Of a stretch of 64,000 nucleotides of DNA, positions 9,055-18,451 are shown piece by piece. Numbering within the stretch: position 1 is the first letter of the stretch; every line of letters begins with the position of its first letter. Source of the stretch: Thermococcus sp. 18S1 (GTDB lineage: Archaea > Methanobacteriota_B > Thermococci > Thermococcales > Thermococcaceae); assembly GCF_012027645.1 (NCBI RefSeq), contig NZ_SNUU01000001.1:1860001-1924000 (forward strand). Reading direction: 5' to 3'. A model generated the notes under the pieces. The model saw only the letters and a program-made list of their open reading frames with translations. It was not told where the DNA came from and did no database searches. Made by a program: the position numbers and the translations under genes.

Positions 9055-9377
9055 AGGCGCTGGTGATAATATCAAGCGCGGACGAGAGGGCAATACCGGG
9101 CTTCATGTGGGCGGTCAACGCGATAAAGAACGGATGGGCGGAGGACGTTGAGGTGATACTCTTCGGTCCCATCGAGGATGCGATTGCAAGGGGTGATGAG
9201 CGCTTCATCCCGTGGATAGAGAGGCTCAGGGAGCTGGGGAGGCTTCCGACGGCATGCCGGAGAATAGCGGAGGAGAAAGGCTTCGTGGACATGCTCGGAA
9301 GGCACACCAGAGTCGAGTACGTCGGCTCAATCATCGCCGAGCTAATTGAAGAAGGCTACGTTCCGATGACGTTTTGA
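9051..9377 (+). CDS. DsrE/F-like small protein
   Basis: 108 residues beginning MKALVIISSADE, with alternating hydrophobic strands and helices (VEVILFGPIEDAIARGD) as in DsrE/DsrF-like proteins, which relay sulfur or bind small ligands. One cysteine, in LPTACRRIAEE, sits where many DsrE-like proteins carry their reactive Cys. It is translationally coupled to the DUF1450-like gene. A T-rich stretch after the stop (9380-9413) probably ends transcription. The family call is from pattern only. Confidence 0.65.
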   Translation: MKALVIISSADERAIPGFMWAVNAIKNGWAEDVEVILFGPIEDAIARGDERFIPWIERLRELGRLPTACRRIAEEKGFVDMLGRHTRVEYVGSIIAELIEEGYVPMTF

Positions 9378-9438
9378 TGAAAAAAGCTTCAAAAAAAGAC
9401 TTTTTAACCACCCTATTAATCTTTTTCAGGTGAAAGGA

Positions 9439-10740
9439 GTGCGCAGGGCGCTTTTGATGCTCGTGATTCTATCGCTACTCATACCGCTGGTCAGCGCGGG
9501 AACCGTCAAATACGGGAACCTGTCTTTTCATGACGTCGCGACCGATAAGGAACTCCAGGAGCTGGTCTCCTCGAACGAGGGGAGGTACTTCTTCGTCTTC
9601 TACCACTCCGAGAGCTGTCCGGCGTGCAACTACATGAAAACGAGCGTCTTCCCAACGGCCACCGCCGAAAAAGCACTCAACGGGTTCGTGCTCGTTTCAG
9701 TGGACGTTTACAAAGGCCGCTCGATAACGACGCTTAGGTACAGGGTTTACGACCCCGTCCTCGTCATACAGCCCGAGAACGCCGGCTACTACCGGCCCAA
9801 AACTCCTGGGGAAGAGATAAGCGTCGGCGTCCCTGGAACGCCAACCATGGTCGTCTTCAAGGCCGTTAACGGGACTATGGTCCTGAAGGGAGTGGCGGTT
9901 GGGGCTCTGAACCCCGATGGGCTGGCGTACTTCCTGGAGAAGGTCACTGAGGGGGAGGAATCCCAAACCGCCACCCAGCCCGGTGAACAAAAGTCTTCCA
10001 CCCAGGGGGTTTCAGAAGCCTCCGAAGGGAGGAGCAACCTCGGCCTGGCCGTGCTCCTGCCGATATTCTCCGCCGGAATCGTCAGCGTCTTCTCGCCCTG
10101 TGTTTTACCTGTCATAGTCGGAACCCTCTCCCTGACCTTCGCCAGGAGGAAGGTTGAGGCGATAATAGCCGGAATGGTGGCTTCCTTTGCCCTTCTCGGT
10201 GCCCTCGTCGGCAGCCTCGGCGGCTACGCCTCCCAGATACAGGGGGCGCTCTACCTCATCGGCGGGGTCGGCTTCGTGGTCATCGGCGCGAGCTTCGTGA
10301 GCGAGAGGGTAAGCACAAGGATGGAAAGGCTGCTGAGCTTCTCGGCCACGGACAGGGTAGCCTCAAAGAGGGGCATAGCCTACGACTTCGCCCTCGGTTC
10401 GGCGTTGGGTGCAACATGGCTGGGGTGCATTGCCCCCTACGTCGGCTTCGCGGTGATAACAGCTGCTCTGAGCGGAGATACGCTGAGCGGGGTCATCGTC
10501 ATGGGGACTTATGGCCTCGGAATGGGCTTCACCGTTTACCTGCTGACGGCATCGAAGGACCTCGGCGAGTGGGTTAACAGGAAGTTCCTGTCCGGAAGGC
10601 TCTCCCTGAGCGGAAAGGGCAAGGCAAGGTGGGAGCAAGCCCTCGGAGTGATTCTAATCCTGCTCGGCCTGATGATGCTGACGGAGCTCACACCGCTCAA
10701 ACTCTGGAGTTCCCTCTTTGAATCGCTCTCACAGCTATGA
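9439..10740 (+). CDS. Thioredoxin domain fused to CcdA/DsbD-like membrane electron carrier
   Basis: 433 residues. A signal peptide (residues about 1-22) leads to an extracellular thioredoxin-like domain with CPAC near residue 58, a low-complexity linker rich in S, T, Q and E (about 175-195), then a CcdA/DsbD-beta type domain of six membrane helices with the paired cysteines in SPCVLPVIVG and GCIAPYVGF. The fusion would carry thiol electrons across the membrane to an external thioredoxin. The start is the GTG at 9439, five bases after GGTGA; the GTG at 9430 lies in that site. Next to MsrAB and DUF302 it fits thiol-disulfide maintenance. Confidence 0.87.
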   Translation: MRRALLMLVILSLLIPLVSAGTVKYGNLSFHDVATDKELQELVSSNEGRYFFVFYHSESCPACNYMKTSVFPTATAEKALNGFVLVSVDVYKGRSITTLRYRVYDPVLVIQPENAGYYRPKTPGEEISVGVPGTPTMVVFKAVNGTMVLKGVAVGALNPDGLAYFLEKVTEGEESQTATQPGEQKSSTQGVSEASEGRSNLGLAVLLPIFSAGIVSVFSPCVLPVIVGTLSLTFARRKVEAIIAGMVASFALLGALVGSLGGYASQIQGALYLIGGVGFVVIGASFVSERVSTRMERLLSFSATDRVASKRGIAYDFALGSALGATWLGCIAPYVGFAVITAALSGDTLSGVIVMGTYGLGMGFTVYLLTASKDLGEWVNRKFLSGRLSLSGKGKARWEQALGVILILLGLMMLTELTPLKLWSSLFESLSQL

Positions 10741-10752
10741 GGAGGTGGTTTG

Positions 10753-11106
10753 ATGTACAGGTACAGGAGGAAACTCAGCCTGGGCCTCAAGGAGGCCGAG
10801 GAGAAGTTTAAGGCAAAGCTGGAGGAGAAGGGCTACAAGGTTGTTCTTGAGTTTACCCCGAGCGACGTCGTCAAGTCCAAGGTCGGCGTCGATATGGAGC
10901 CTTACAGAATTCTCTGGGTCTGCAACCCCAAGATATTCTACGAGATGACCAAGGAGGACTACGAGATAGGCTCCTTCGCCCCGTGCCCGGTGCTCTTCTA
11001 CCTGAAGGACGGCGAGACCTACGTGGCCATAAACACCGCCGACGACGTGCTGGAGATCATCAAGGAGCCCCTTGAGGTCGTCAGGGGAGTCATTGAGGAG
11101 CTCTGA
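10753..11106 (+). CDS. DUF302 family protein
   Basis: 117 residues of the DUF302 fold: the N-terminal RKLSLGLKEAEEKFKAKLEEKGYKV helix-strand, then ILWVCNPKIFYEM and a SFAPCPVLFYLKDG segment with the conserved Cys-Pro. Function is unknown; family members often sit beside thiol-redox and sulfur genes. It follows the thioredoxin-CcdA gene by 12 bases with GGAGGTGG as ribosome site, so it is in the same operon. The ATG at 10753 is preferred to the TTG just before it. Confidence 0.85.
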   Translation: MYRYRRKLSLGLKEAEEKFKAKLEEKGYKVVLEFTPSDVVKSKVGVDMEPYRILWVCNPKIFYEMTKEDYEIGSFAPCPVLFYLKDGETYVAINTADDVLEIIKEPLEVVRGVIEEL

Positions 11107-11109
11107 GCC

Positions 11110-11123
11110 CCTCTTTTTTATTT
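11110..11123. terminator. T-tract terminator between convergent genes
   Basis: CCTCTTTTTTATTT follows the DUF302 stop directly and overlaps the end region of msrAB. Archaeal RNA polymerase stops at such U-runs without a hairpin. Confidence 0.45.
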
Positions 11124-12134
11124 GAAAAGTCCCTCGTAGGCCACGTAGCCGTACCTCCTCAGTTTTTCTTCGGGTATGAACTTCAGCGAGGCCGAGTTTA
11201 TGCAGTACCTCTTCCCAGTTGCCGTTGGCTCCTCAAAGACGTGGCCGAGGTGAGAACCGGCGAAGCGGCTTCTAACCTCCCTCCCGCAGAGGAGGCCCTC
11301 GCACTCCCCGGCTTCAACTATCGCCCACTCCTCAAGGGGCTTCGTAAAGCTCGGCCATCCCGTTCCTGAGTCGAACTTGTCGAGGGAACTGAAGAGCGGC
11401 TCACCGGACACCACATCGACGTAGATGCCCTCCTCGTAATTGTCCCAGTACTCGTTCCGGAAGGGCGGTTCGGTTGCCCCGAGCTGTGTGACCGCGTACT
11501 GGAGGGGCGTCAGCAGTTTCCTAAGCTCTGAATCGGCCGGCTTTCTCCAGCCGAGCCAGTAGCGCTCCCTCTCCGGGAACAGGCGGAAGTGCCGGTTCTC
11601 CTCCCAGACGGCTTTTATGAAGCCGAGCCTCCCGGAGTATGTCTTGTAGCGCCTGTAATGTTCAGAAAAGCTGAGGTAGTAGCCTTGATGGTAGTCCTCC
11701 GCCGGATAGAACTCCCTGGCGGGCAGTATCTCCGTCGCTATCGGTTCATCGAAGATTCCAGAAAGCCCAAGCCTCCTCCGGGATTCCTCCGCAAGGGCTT
11801 TCTGCTCGTCATTTAGGTAGAAAATCGCCGTCCTGTACTGCTCGCCCCTGTCGGCGAACTGGCCGTACGGGTCGGTCGGGTCTATGTTCTTCCAGAAGAC
11901 CTCTAAAAGCCTCTCGTAGGAAATCTTTGAGGGGTCGTAGATGACCCTGACGGCCTCGCGGTGGCCGGTCTCTCCAGTCGAGACCAGCTCGTAGGTCGGG
12001 TTCTCGACCCAGCCGCCGGTATAGCCAGCTACCGCCTCAATTACCCCCGGAAGTCTCTCGAACGCTTCCTCCATGCACCAGAAGCAGCCGCCCGCAAAGA
12101 CGGCAACATCAAGTTCATTTTCTTTTCGGTTCAT
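11118..12134 (-). CDS. msrAB: MsrA-MsrB fusion peptide methionine sulfoxide reductase
   Basis: 338 residues that repair both stereoisomers of methionine sulfoxide. The MsrA domain comes first (residues about 8-165) with [11 protein letters not shown]; the MsrB domain follows (about 200-335) with GTGWPSF and catalytic [11 protein letters not shown]. The MsrB half keeps CEGLLC but not the full set of CxxC zinc ligands. The ATG at 12134 is chosen because the TATA box (CTATATAAA on the minus strand, 12167-12176) predicts transcription to begin near 12145, after the other in-frame ATG at 12158. It fits the oxidative-damage theme of the region. Confidence 0.95.
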   Translation of the reverse strand: MNRKENELDVAVFAGGCFWCMEEAFERLPGVIEAVAGYTGGWVENPTYELVSTGETGHREAVRVIYDPSKISYERLLEVFWKNIDPTDPYGQFADRGEQYRTAIFYLNDEQKALAEESRRRLGLSGIFDEPIATEILPAREFYPAEDYHQGYYLSFSEHYRRYKTYSGRLGFIKAVWEENRHFRLFPERERYWLGWRKPADSELRKLLTPLQYAVTQLGATEPPFRNEYWDNYEEGIYVDVVSGEPLFSSLDKFDSGTGWPSFTKPLEEWAIVEAGECEGLLCGREVRSRFAGSHLGHVFEEPTATGKRYCINSASLKFIPEEKLRRYGYVAYEGLFK

Positions 12135-12166
12135 ATCGACCAGCCAACCCAAATACATCGGTAATC

Positions 12167-12223
12167 TTTATATAGTTTTGCGCATTATTACATGATGGTG
12201 GTTATAAGTGAACAAGTTTGTTC
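12167..12223. promoter_or_regulatory. Divergent promoters of msrAB and the 2-oxoacid oxidoreductase, with a palindrome
   Basis: The msrAB TATA box is at 12167-12176 on the minus strand. On the plus strand GTTATAAG (12201-12208) is a likely TATA box, followed at once by GAACAA-GT-TTGTTC (12210-12223), an inverted repeat with 6-base arms. It covers the zone between TATA and the predicted start of transcription, an operator-like position. The plus-strand leader would then be about 90 bases. Confidence 0.45.
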
Positions 12224-12322
12224 CGAAATCTGCCCGAAAGGGTTTTCGTTTTGTGCTCGAACTTCTGATGAGGCTGATGGAGACACGGACTCCCGGCAGA
12301 AGGCCTGTGGGAGTGATGTCCC

Positions 12323-14035
12323 ATGTCTGAGTTCCGTGGTGAGGTTTCCATAGTTCTCGGCGGAGCGGCCGGGCAGGGAATCCAGACCGTTGAAGGAATT
12401 CTGACGTACGCGCTGAAGCGCTCGGGCTATCACGTCTATGCCAACAAGGAGTACATGTCCCGCGTGAGGGGCGGGATAAACACCACCGAGATACGCGTTT
12501 CTTCAAGGCGCGTTAGGGCCTTCGTGAAGAGAATAGATATCCTCGTCCCCTTCAAGCAGGGCGTTCTGAGCTGGGTGGAGGACAGGATTTCAGACACTAC
12601 CGTCGTCCTCGGTGAGAGGGAGAACGTCGAGGAGAGCTTTCTCAACAGGGTGAACCTCGTCGAGGTGCCCCTCACGAAGCTTGCCCTCGAAACGGGGAGC
12701 CAGCTCTACCTCAACACAACCGCCGCCGGCCTGATAGTCGGCCTCTTCCATGGCGACTTCGGGGCGGTCGGGGAGTACATAAGGAAGCGCTTCGGGAGCA
12801 AGGGCGAGAACGTCGTGAATAAGAACATCGATGCGGCGAAGAAGGGCTACGACCTTGGCGTTAAGCTCTGCGAGGAAGGGACGATAAGGGTCGAGATTGA
12901 GAGGGACGAGAAAGTCAGGGAGGAAATCATCCTCAGCGGGACGGAGGCCGTTGGCATAGGTGCCCTCGCCGGAGGCATGAACTTCCTCAGCTTCTACCCG
13001 ATGAGCCCCTCAACGGGCGTTTCGACCTTCGCGGCACAGCACGCAGAGGAGTTCGGGATAATCGTCGAGCAGGTTGAAGACGAGATTTCGGCGATAAATA
13101 TGGCTCTGGGTGCCTGGTTCGCCGGAGCCAGGGCCATGGTGAGCACCTCGGGCGGCGGCTTTGCGCTGATGAGCGAGGCGCTGAGCCTGGCGGGAATGGC
13201 GGAGAACCCGATCGTGATACACCTCGCCCAGAGGCCGGGGCCTGCAACGGGCCTGCCGACGAGGACGATGCAGGGTGACCTAAACCTCGTCCTCTACGCC
13301 GGCCACGGCGACTTTCCGAGGATAATCCTCGCGCCCGGCAGTATGGAGGAAGCCTTCCACCTCAGCGCCGAGGCCTTCAACCTGGCGGACAGGTATCAGG
13401 TTCCGGTCATAATACTCACCGACCAGTACTTCGTGGACACCTACTACAACCTGCCGAAGCCCGAGCTGGGGAAGGTGAGGTTCGAGAGGCACATTGTCGA
13501 GGCAAGGCCCGGCTACAGGAGATACGAGCTTACGGAAGACGGGATATCGCCCAGAGCGGTTCCGGGCTACGGCGAGGAGGTTGTGGTGGCCAACGGCAAC
13601 GAACACGACGAGTGGGGGGACATAACGGAAGACGCCGAGCTTACGAGAAAGATGCAGGAGAAAAGGGCCAAACTAAAGCTCGAAACGATAAGAAAGAACG
13701 CGCCCCTGCCGAGGCTCTTCGGAAGTGAAAAAGCTAGGTACCTCGTGGTTTCGTGGGGCTCAACGCTTCATGTCGTTGAGGAGGCCATAGAGAAGCTCGG
13801 AAGGGACGATGTGGCCCTGCTCCACTTCAGCTGGGTCTACCCGCTCAACCCGGAGACAAAGCGGTTCTTCGAGGGCAAAACAATAATCGTCGTCGAGAAC
13901 AACATCACCGGCCAGTTTGCCGACCTTTTGAGAAAGGAGCTGGGCGTTGAGGTTCACCACAGGGTTCTGAAGTACGACGGGAGGCCGTTTTCCGTGGAAG
14001 AGGTTTTTGACGCCCTGAAGGGGGTGATAGAATGA
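12323..14035 (+). CDS. 2-oxoacid:ferredoxin oxidoreductase, fused gamma-alpha subunit
   Basis: 570 residues. The gamma domain comes first (about 1-190; GGAAGQGIQTVEGIL and the RVRGGINTTEIR block), then the alpha-type pyrimidine-binding domain (GTEAVGIGALAGG, YPMSPSTG) and a transketolase-like C-terminal domain. With the beta subunit it decarboxylates 2-oxoacids to acyl-CoA and reduces ferredoxin. This gamma-alpha order is that of the two-subunit archaeal KorA-like enzymes. The substrate cannot be decided from the sequence. The stop overlaps the beta-subunit start in ATGA. Confidence 0.92.
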   Translation: MSEFRGEVSIVLGGAAGQGIQTVEGILTYALKRSGYHVYANKEYMSRVRGGINTTEIRVSSRRVRAFVKRIDILVPFKQGVLSWVEDRISDTTVVLGERENVEESFLNRVNLVEVPLTKLALETGSQLYLNTTAAGLIVGLFHGDFGAVGEYIRKRFGSKGENVVNKNIDAAKKGYDLGVKLCEEGTIRVEIERDEKVREEIILSGTEAVGIGALAGGMNFLSFYPMSPSTGVSTFAAQHAEEFGIIVEQVEDEISAINMALGAWFAGARAMVSTSGGGFALMSEALSLAGMAENPIVIHLAQRPGPATGLPTRTMQGDLNLVLYAGHGDFPRIILAPGSMEEAFHLSAEAFNLADRYQVPVIILTDQYFVDTYYNLPKPELGKVRFERHIVEARPGYRRYELTEDGISPRAVPGYGEEVVVANGNEHDEWGDITEDAELTRKMQEKRAKLKLETIRKNAPLPRLFGSEKARYLVVSWGSTLHVVEEAIEKLGRDDVALLHFSWVYPLNPETKRFFEGKTIIVVENNITGQFADLLRKELGVEVHHRVLKYDGRPFSVEEVFDALKGVIE

Positions 14036-14907
14036 ATCTGCCCACCGGCAGGGAGGCCTTTGAGCCCAGAAGGTCGGGAAGCGAGGACGTCGCCTGGTGC
14101 CCGGGCTGCGGCAACTTCGGCATAAGGAACATACTCATCTCGGCTCTGGCCGAACTCGGACTGAGGCCAAGCGAGGTGGCGATAATCAGCGGTATAGGCC
14201 AGGCCGCGAAGATGCCCCACTACATCAACGCCAACGGCTACCATACGCTCCACGGCAGGGCGATACCCATAGCGACGGGCGTTAAGGCGGCAAACCCGGA
14301 ACTGACGGTTATAGCCGAGGGCGGAGACGGCGACATGTACGCCGAGGGTGGCAACCACCTTCTCCACGCGATAAGGAGGAACCCGGACATAACGGTTCTC
14401 ATCCACGACAACCAGATATACGGCCTCACGAAGGGACAGGCGTCACCGACGACGATGGTTGGAACCAAAACCCCAACCCAGCCGTGGGGAGTCTTTGAGG
14501 AGCCCTTCAACCCCGTTGCGCTGGCGGTAGCCATGAACGCCTCTTTTGTGGCCAGAACCTTCATGGGCTACTACCGGGAGAGCGTCGAGATAATCAAGAA
14601 GGCGATCCGGCACAAGGGCCTGGCCATAGTCGACGTCCTCCACCCGTGCGTCAGCTTCAACAAGGTGAACACCTACGCCTGGTACAGGGAGCACACCTAC
14701 TGGATGGATGATGGCCCCTTCGACAGGGAAGAAGCCTTCAGGCGCGCGATAGAGACCGACCCGCTCCCGCTGGGAATCTTCTACGTCAACGAGAAGCCGA
14801 CATTTGAGGAGAGCGTTCCGGCATACATAACTGATAAGAGGCCCCTGTGGAAGCGCGAGCCGAAGCTTGACCTCGTTGAGAAGTTCTTCGAGAGTAAGAG
14901 GCTCTGA
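14032..14907 (+). CDS. 2-oxoacid:ferredoxin oxidoreductase beta subunit
   Basis: 291 residues carrying the thiamine diphosphate site. WCPGCGN near residue 22 supplies part of the [4Fe-4S] ligands, GGDGDMYAEGGNH is the Mg-ThDP motif, and a further cysteine in LHPCVSF is the usual fourth-ligand position. No separate ferredoxin domain is present, as in the two-subunit archaeal enzymes in which ferredoxin docks from outside. Translationally coupled with the gamma-alpha subunit. Confidence 0.93.
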   Translation: MNLPTGREAFEPRRSGSEDVAWCPGCGNFGIRNILISALAELGLRPSEVAIISGIGQAAKMPHYINANGYHTLHGRAIPIATGVKAANPELTVIAEGGDGDMYAEGGNHLLHAIRRNPDITVLIHDNQIYGLTKGQASPTTMVGTKTPTQPWGVFEEPFNPVALAVAMNASFVARTFMGYYRESVEIIKKAIRHKGLAIVDVLHPCVSFNKVNTYAWYREHTYWMDDGPFDREEAFRRAIETDPLPLGIFYVNEKPTFEESVPAYITDKRPLWKREPKLDLVEKFFESKRL

Positions 14908-14954
14908 GGGAACCTTTCATTTTTCCAATTTGAGAGCACTGGAGGTGTGTCCTT

Positions 14955-15407
14955 ATGGAGATTGGAGAATATGCCCCGGATTTCGTTCTGAAGGATCAGA
15001 ACGGAGAGGATTTCAGACTGAGCGATTTCAGAGGGAAGAAGGTTCTGCTGTCCTTCCACCCGCTTGCCTGGACGGGGATATGCGAGAAGCAGATGAAGGC
15101 GCTTGAGGAAAACCATGAACGCTTTGAGAGCCTGAACGTCGTTCCCGTCGGGATAAGCGTCGATGCCGTGCCGAGCAAGAAGGCCTGGGCCGAGCATATC
15201 GGCCTCAAGAAGCTCAGGATTCTGAGCGATTTCTGGCCGCATGCGGAGGTTGCGAAGCTCTACGGCCTGTTCCGTGAAAAGGAGGGCTTTTCAGAGAGGG
15301 CAAACGTCCTCATAGACGAAGACGGAAAGGTTCTCTTCTTCAAGGTCTATCCGATAAGGGAAGTGCCCGACCTGGAGGAGATATTCAAGCTTTTGGAGGG
15401 AGGGTGA
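14955..15407 (+). CDS. 1-Cys peroxiredoxin, AhpE-like
   Basis: 150 residues that reduce H2O2 and organic peroxides. The thioredoxin-fold core has APDFVLKDQNGEDF and the peroxidatic Cys in WTGICEKQM, close to the AhpE type. It is the only cysteine, so an external thiol or rubredoxin-type donor must regenerate it. The ribosome site GGAGGTGTG precedes the ATG. It opens the 15-26 kb oxygen-defence island and lies 100 bases before the flavodiiron gene. Confidence 0.9.
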   Translation: MEIGEYAPDFVLKDQNGEDFRLSDFRGKKVLLSFHPLAWTGICEKQMKALEENHERFESLNVVPVGISVDAVPSKKAWAEHIGLKKLRILSDFWPHAEVAKLYGLFREKEGFSERANVLIDEDGKVLFFKVYPIREVPDLEEIFKLLEGG

Positions 15408-15444
15408 GTTCCTTTTCAGAATTTTAACTCTACCCAATTTCGTC

Positions 15445-15477
15445 CTTAACTTTTTGGTTAAGAAAGCCTTTTTATGC
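15445..15477 (+). promoter_or_regulatory. Flavodiiron gene promoter with upstream inverted repeat
   Basis: CTTAAC-N6-GTTAAG (15445-15462) stands just before a TATA box, CTTTTTATG (15468-15476), about 30 bases before the start codon at 15507. The repeat covers the BRE zone. It shares AAC-N6-GTT with the palindrome at 12210-12223. Confidence 0.45.
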
Positions 15478-15506
15478 TTCCGCACCAAATAGGTTCGGTG
15501 ATAGAA

Positions 15507-16736
15507 ATGCCGGATGTGAAGGTTGAGAAGATTCTTGACGATCCGGAGCTGTACATAATCCGGGTCGATGATGACAGAATAAGGTACTTCGAAGCCACCT
15601 GGGACATACCCGAGGGGATAACCTACAACGCTTACCTGATGAAGCTCGACGGTGCGACGGTTCTCTTCGACCTGAGCAAAACCGAATACACCGACCTCTT
15701 CATGGAGGCCCTCGGCAAGCTGGTGGACCCAAAGGAGATAACCCACGTCGTAATCCACCACACGGAGCCCGACCACACCGGGGCCCTGCCGGCCTTCCTT
15801 GAGGCCAACGGCTACAAGGCCAAACTCATAGGCACGAGCTTCGCCAAGCGCTTCCTGGAGGGTTTTTATGGCGAGAAGGTGGTCGAGAACTTCCACACCA
15901 TAAAGGACGGCGAGGAGATGAGCATAGGTGGAAAGACCTTCCGCTTCATAACCGTTCCCTGGCTTCACTGGCCGGACACTATGATTACCTACGTCGTCGA
16001 GGACAGGCTCATATTCAGCTGCGACGCTGGCGGTGGCTATGGTATCCCTGAGACAATAGATGACAGCGACGAGATGGTCGTTCAGAGGTACCTACCCCAC
16101 GTGACCAAGTACATAGTGACCGTCATAGGCCACTACCACAAGTACATCGTCCAGAACATCAAGAAGCTCAAGAGCCTGGGAATAGTCGAAGAGGCCAGGA
16201 TGATCCTTCCAGGGCATGGCCTCATATGGAAGAAAAACCCGACCGGGATATTCGAGCACTACGAGCGCGTGGGTGCGGGGATTCCAACAAAGGGAAAGGT
16301 TCTCGTCATCTACGACTCCATGTACGGATTCGTGGAGAGAAGAATGGAGATCGTTATAGAGGAGCTTAAGAAGCACGGGATGAAGCCCGTCGTCTACAAG
16401 TTCACCGACAAGGAAGCCCCGGCGGTGAGCGACATACTCGGAGAAGTCCCGGACAGCGAGGCGATAATAATAGGTGCCTCGACCTACGAGGCCGAGATAC
16501 ACCCGCGCATAAGGTACACCCTCTACGAGATAGTGGACAAGACCAACTACGAAAAGCCGGTCCTCATCGTCGGAGCCTTCGGATGGGCCGGAGTTGCGGG
16601 CAAGAAAATAGAGACCCTGATAACACGCAGCAAGTTCGACCACGTTGATACCGTTGAGAGCCGAGGCATGCCGAGGCCGGACGACGAGGAACGCCTTAGG
16701 GAGGGTGTAAGAAAACTTGTGACGTGGATCTCGTGA
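15507..16736 (+). CDS. fprA: Flavodiiron protein (FprA), oxygen reductase
   Basis: 409 residues. The N-terminal metallo-beta-lactamase-like domain holds the diiron ligands: HHTEPDHTG (near residue 90), then LHWPDT, SCDAGGGYG and GHGLIW. The C-terminal flavodoxin domain starts near residue 265 with VIYDSMYGF and has GASTYEAEIHP and GAFGWAG as FMN loops. It reduces O2 to water (or NO to N2O) in the cytoplasm using reduced rubredoxin. The ATG at 15507 follows GGTGATAG; the longer reading from 15474 would begin inside the TATA box. Confidence 0.95.
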   Translation: MPDVKVEKILDDPELYIIRVDDDRIRYFEATWDIPEGITYNAYLMKLDGATVLFDLSKTEYTDLFMEALGKLVDPKEITHVVIHHTEPDHTGALPAFLEANGYKAKLIGTSFAKRFLEGFYGEKVVENFHTIKDGEEMSIGGKTFRFITVPWLHWPDTMITYVVEDRLIFSCDAGGGYGIPETIDDSDEMVVQRYLPHVTKYIVTVIGHYHKYIVQNIKKLKSLGIVEEARMILPGHGLIWKKNPTGIFEHYERVGAGIPTKGKVLVIYDSMYGFVERRMEIVIEELKKHGMKPVVYKFTDKEAPAVSDILGEVPDSEAIIIGASTYEAEIHPRIRYTLYEIVDKTNYEKPVLIVGAFGWAGVAGKKIETLITRSKFDHVDTVESRGMPRPDDEERLREGVRKLVTWIS

Positions 16737-16802
16737 GAGTTTTTCTTTTTCACCCACACAAGTTTAAATACTTCAATGTAAAAAATGGAAATGGTGATGC
16801 AG

Positions 16803-17342
16803 ATGGAGGATGTTCTTGACAAACTTGCCCAGCTCTCCCCCAAGGAGATACTGGGCTACGCCATTGCCTCCGAGGAGGACGCGAAACAATTCTATGAGGC
16901 CCTGGCGGCGAAAAGCGGCGAAGTTCTTGGAGACTTCTTCAGGGACCTTGCCAAGGCGGAAGCCAGCCACAAGAAGATACTGCTGAAGCTACACGAAGAC
17001 CTCTTCGGGGATACCAGCTATGTTGTCCCAGAGGGAATACCCTTCGCCGAGACCTCTGTGAAGGTGGACACCGTGGCAAACCTTATCGAAGCAATGAGGG
17101 TTGCACTCGTCAACGAAAAAACTGCCGAGAGGATATACACCCATCTAAGCGAAATATTGCCTGAACACAGAGGAATATTCGGCTTCCTGGCCGCACAGGA
17201 GAAGGCGCACTACGCATCGATAAGGAGCCACGTTGAGTACCTCGAGGATGTCACACAGGGACAGCCGGAGTACGTGAACGCCCCCATAGAGTTCTTTGGG
17301 GCGCAGCTTGAGCTTTACCTGGGCCCCCACACCAGACGGTGA
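16803..17342 (+). CDS. Rubrerythrin-like diiron protein without rubredoxin domain
   Basis: 179 residues forming a ferritin-like four-helix bundle with two E-x-x-H pairs, EASH (53-56) and EKAH (133-136), as expected for a diiron site. The C-terminal rubredoxin domain of rubrerythrin is missing. Probable role is peroxide reduction or iron oxidation with outside electrons. Several ATGs occur in a row; 16803 is right for GGTGATG. It is nine bases upstream of the rubredoxin reductase gene in one operon. TATA box TTTAAATA lies at 16763-16770. Confidence 0.82.
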   Translation: MEDVLDKLAQLSPKEILGYAIASEEDAKQFYEALAAKSGEVLGDFFRDLAKAEASHKKILLKLHEDLFGDTSYVVPEGIPFAETSVKVDTVANLIEAMRVALVNEKTAERIYTHLSEILPEHRGIFGFLAAQEKAHYASIRSHVEYLEDVTQGQPEYVNAPIEFFGAQLELYLGPHTRR

Positions 17343-17351
17343 GGTGGCAGC

Positions 17352-18437
17352 GTGAGGATAGTTATAGTCGGCAACGGGCCCGGTGGGGTTGAACTCGCCA
17401 AGCACCTGGCCGGGGAGTTTGATGTAACACTCGTGGAAAAGGAAAACCTGCCCCACTACTCCAAGCCCATGCTGAGCCACTACATAGCGGGCTTCATCCC
17501 CGAGGAGAAGCTCTTTCCGTATTCCATCGACTGGTACGGGGAAAAGGGAATAAACCTGCTCCTCGGAACCGAGGCAAAGCTGATCGACAGGCTCAGAAAG
17601 GTTCTCGTGACGGAGGGGGGCGAGATACCCTACGACGCCCTCGTCATAGCGACCGGAGCGAGGGCCAGAGAACCCTCTATAAAAGGGAAGGAGCACATCC
17701 TAACGCTTAGAACCCTCAAAGATGCAAAGCTGATAAAAGAGCGCCTTGAGGAGGAGGGCGAGATAACCATCCTCGGCGGGGGATTCATAGCGCTCGAACT
17801 GGCCGGGAATCTGGCCAAGGCTGGCTATAGGGTTCGGCTGATCCACAGGGGGAGAACCTTACTCGGACTTGACGAGGAACTGAGTGGAATTATAACGGAA
17901 AAGCTCGAGGGGGTGGGCGTTGAGTTCCATCTGGAAACGAACGCCCTGGGCGCTGATGAGGATGGTCTGAAAACCGACAAAGGCTACATCAAGGGCAGGC
18001 TGAAGGTCTGCGCCTTCGGAATAGTGCCGAACAAAGAGCTGGCTGTGAGGAGCGGTATCCACGCCGGCAGGGGGATACTCATAGACGACCGCTTTAGGAC
18101 CTCCGCGCGGGATGTCTACGCGATGGGTGACTGCGCCGAACACGGTGGCACCGTGGGGGGAACGGCAAAAACTGCGGTGGGACAGGCGAAGGTTCTCGCC
18201 AACATACTGAGGGGCGTTGAGGATCGATACGACTTCTCCTTCAGGTCGGCCTTCTTCAAGTTCGCAGACTTCGGCGTGGCGATTATCGGAAAGACGAAAG
18301 GGTCCGGGAGCTGGATCGAGAGGGACACAAAAGCATTCTACGAAGGGGAACGCCTCGTTGGGGCCGTTGTCCTTGGTAATGTAAAAAAAGCGTTCAGGCT
18401 CGAAAAAGCCATTAAAGAGGGACTGTCTATTGACTGA
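17352..18437 (+). CDS. NAD(P)H:rubredoxin oxidoreductase
   Basis: 361 residues, GTG start after GAGGTGG. A two-dinucleotide-binding FAD enzyme: GNGPGGVE near residue 7 for [15 protein letters not shown] near 136 for NAD(P)H, and VYAMGDCAE near 255 for FAD. It passes electrons from NAD(P)H to rubredoxin, feeding superoxide reductase, rubrerythrin and the flavodiiron protein, all within 4 kb. The length and the early [13 protein letters not shown] segment match the Pyrococcus enzyme family. Cotranscribed with the rubrerythrin-like gene before it. Confidence 0.92.
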   Translation: MRIVIVGNGPGGVELAKHLAGEFDVTLVEKENLPHYSKPMLSHYIAGFIPEEKLFPYSIDWYGEKGINLLLGTEAKLIDRLRKVLVTEGGEIPYDALVIATGARAREPSIKGKEHILTLRTLKDAKLIKERLEEEGEITILGGGFIALELAGNLAKAGYRVRLIHRGRTLLGLDEELSGIITEKLEGVGVEFHLETNALGADEDGLKTDKGYIKGRLKVCAFGIVPNKELAVRSGIHAGRGILIDDRFRTSARDVYAMGDCAEHGGTVGGTAKTAVGQAKVLANILRGVEDRYDFSFRSAFFKFADFGVAIIGKTKGSGSWIERDTKAFYEGERLVGAVVLGNVKKAFRLEKAIKEGLSID

Positions 18438-18451
18438 AGTGCAGATTTCGT

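Noticed and set aside
15441-15462. SurR site in front of the flavodiiron gene
   Set aside because: The sequence gives GTC-N3-AAC and AAC-N6-GTT, not GTT-N3-AAC, so a SurR site is not supported.
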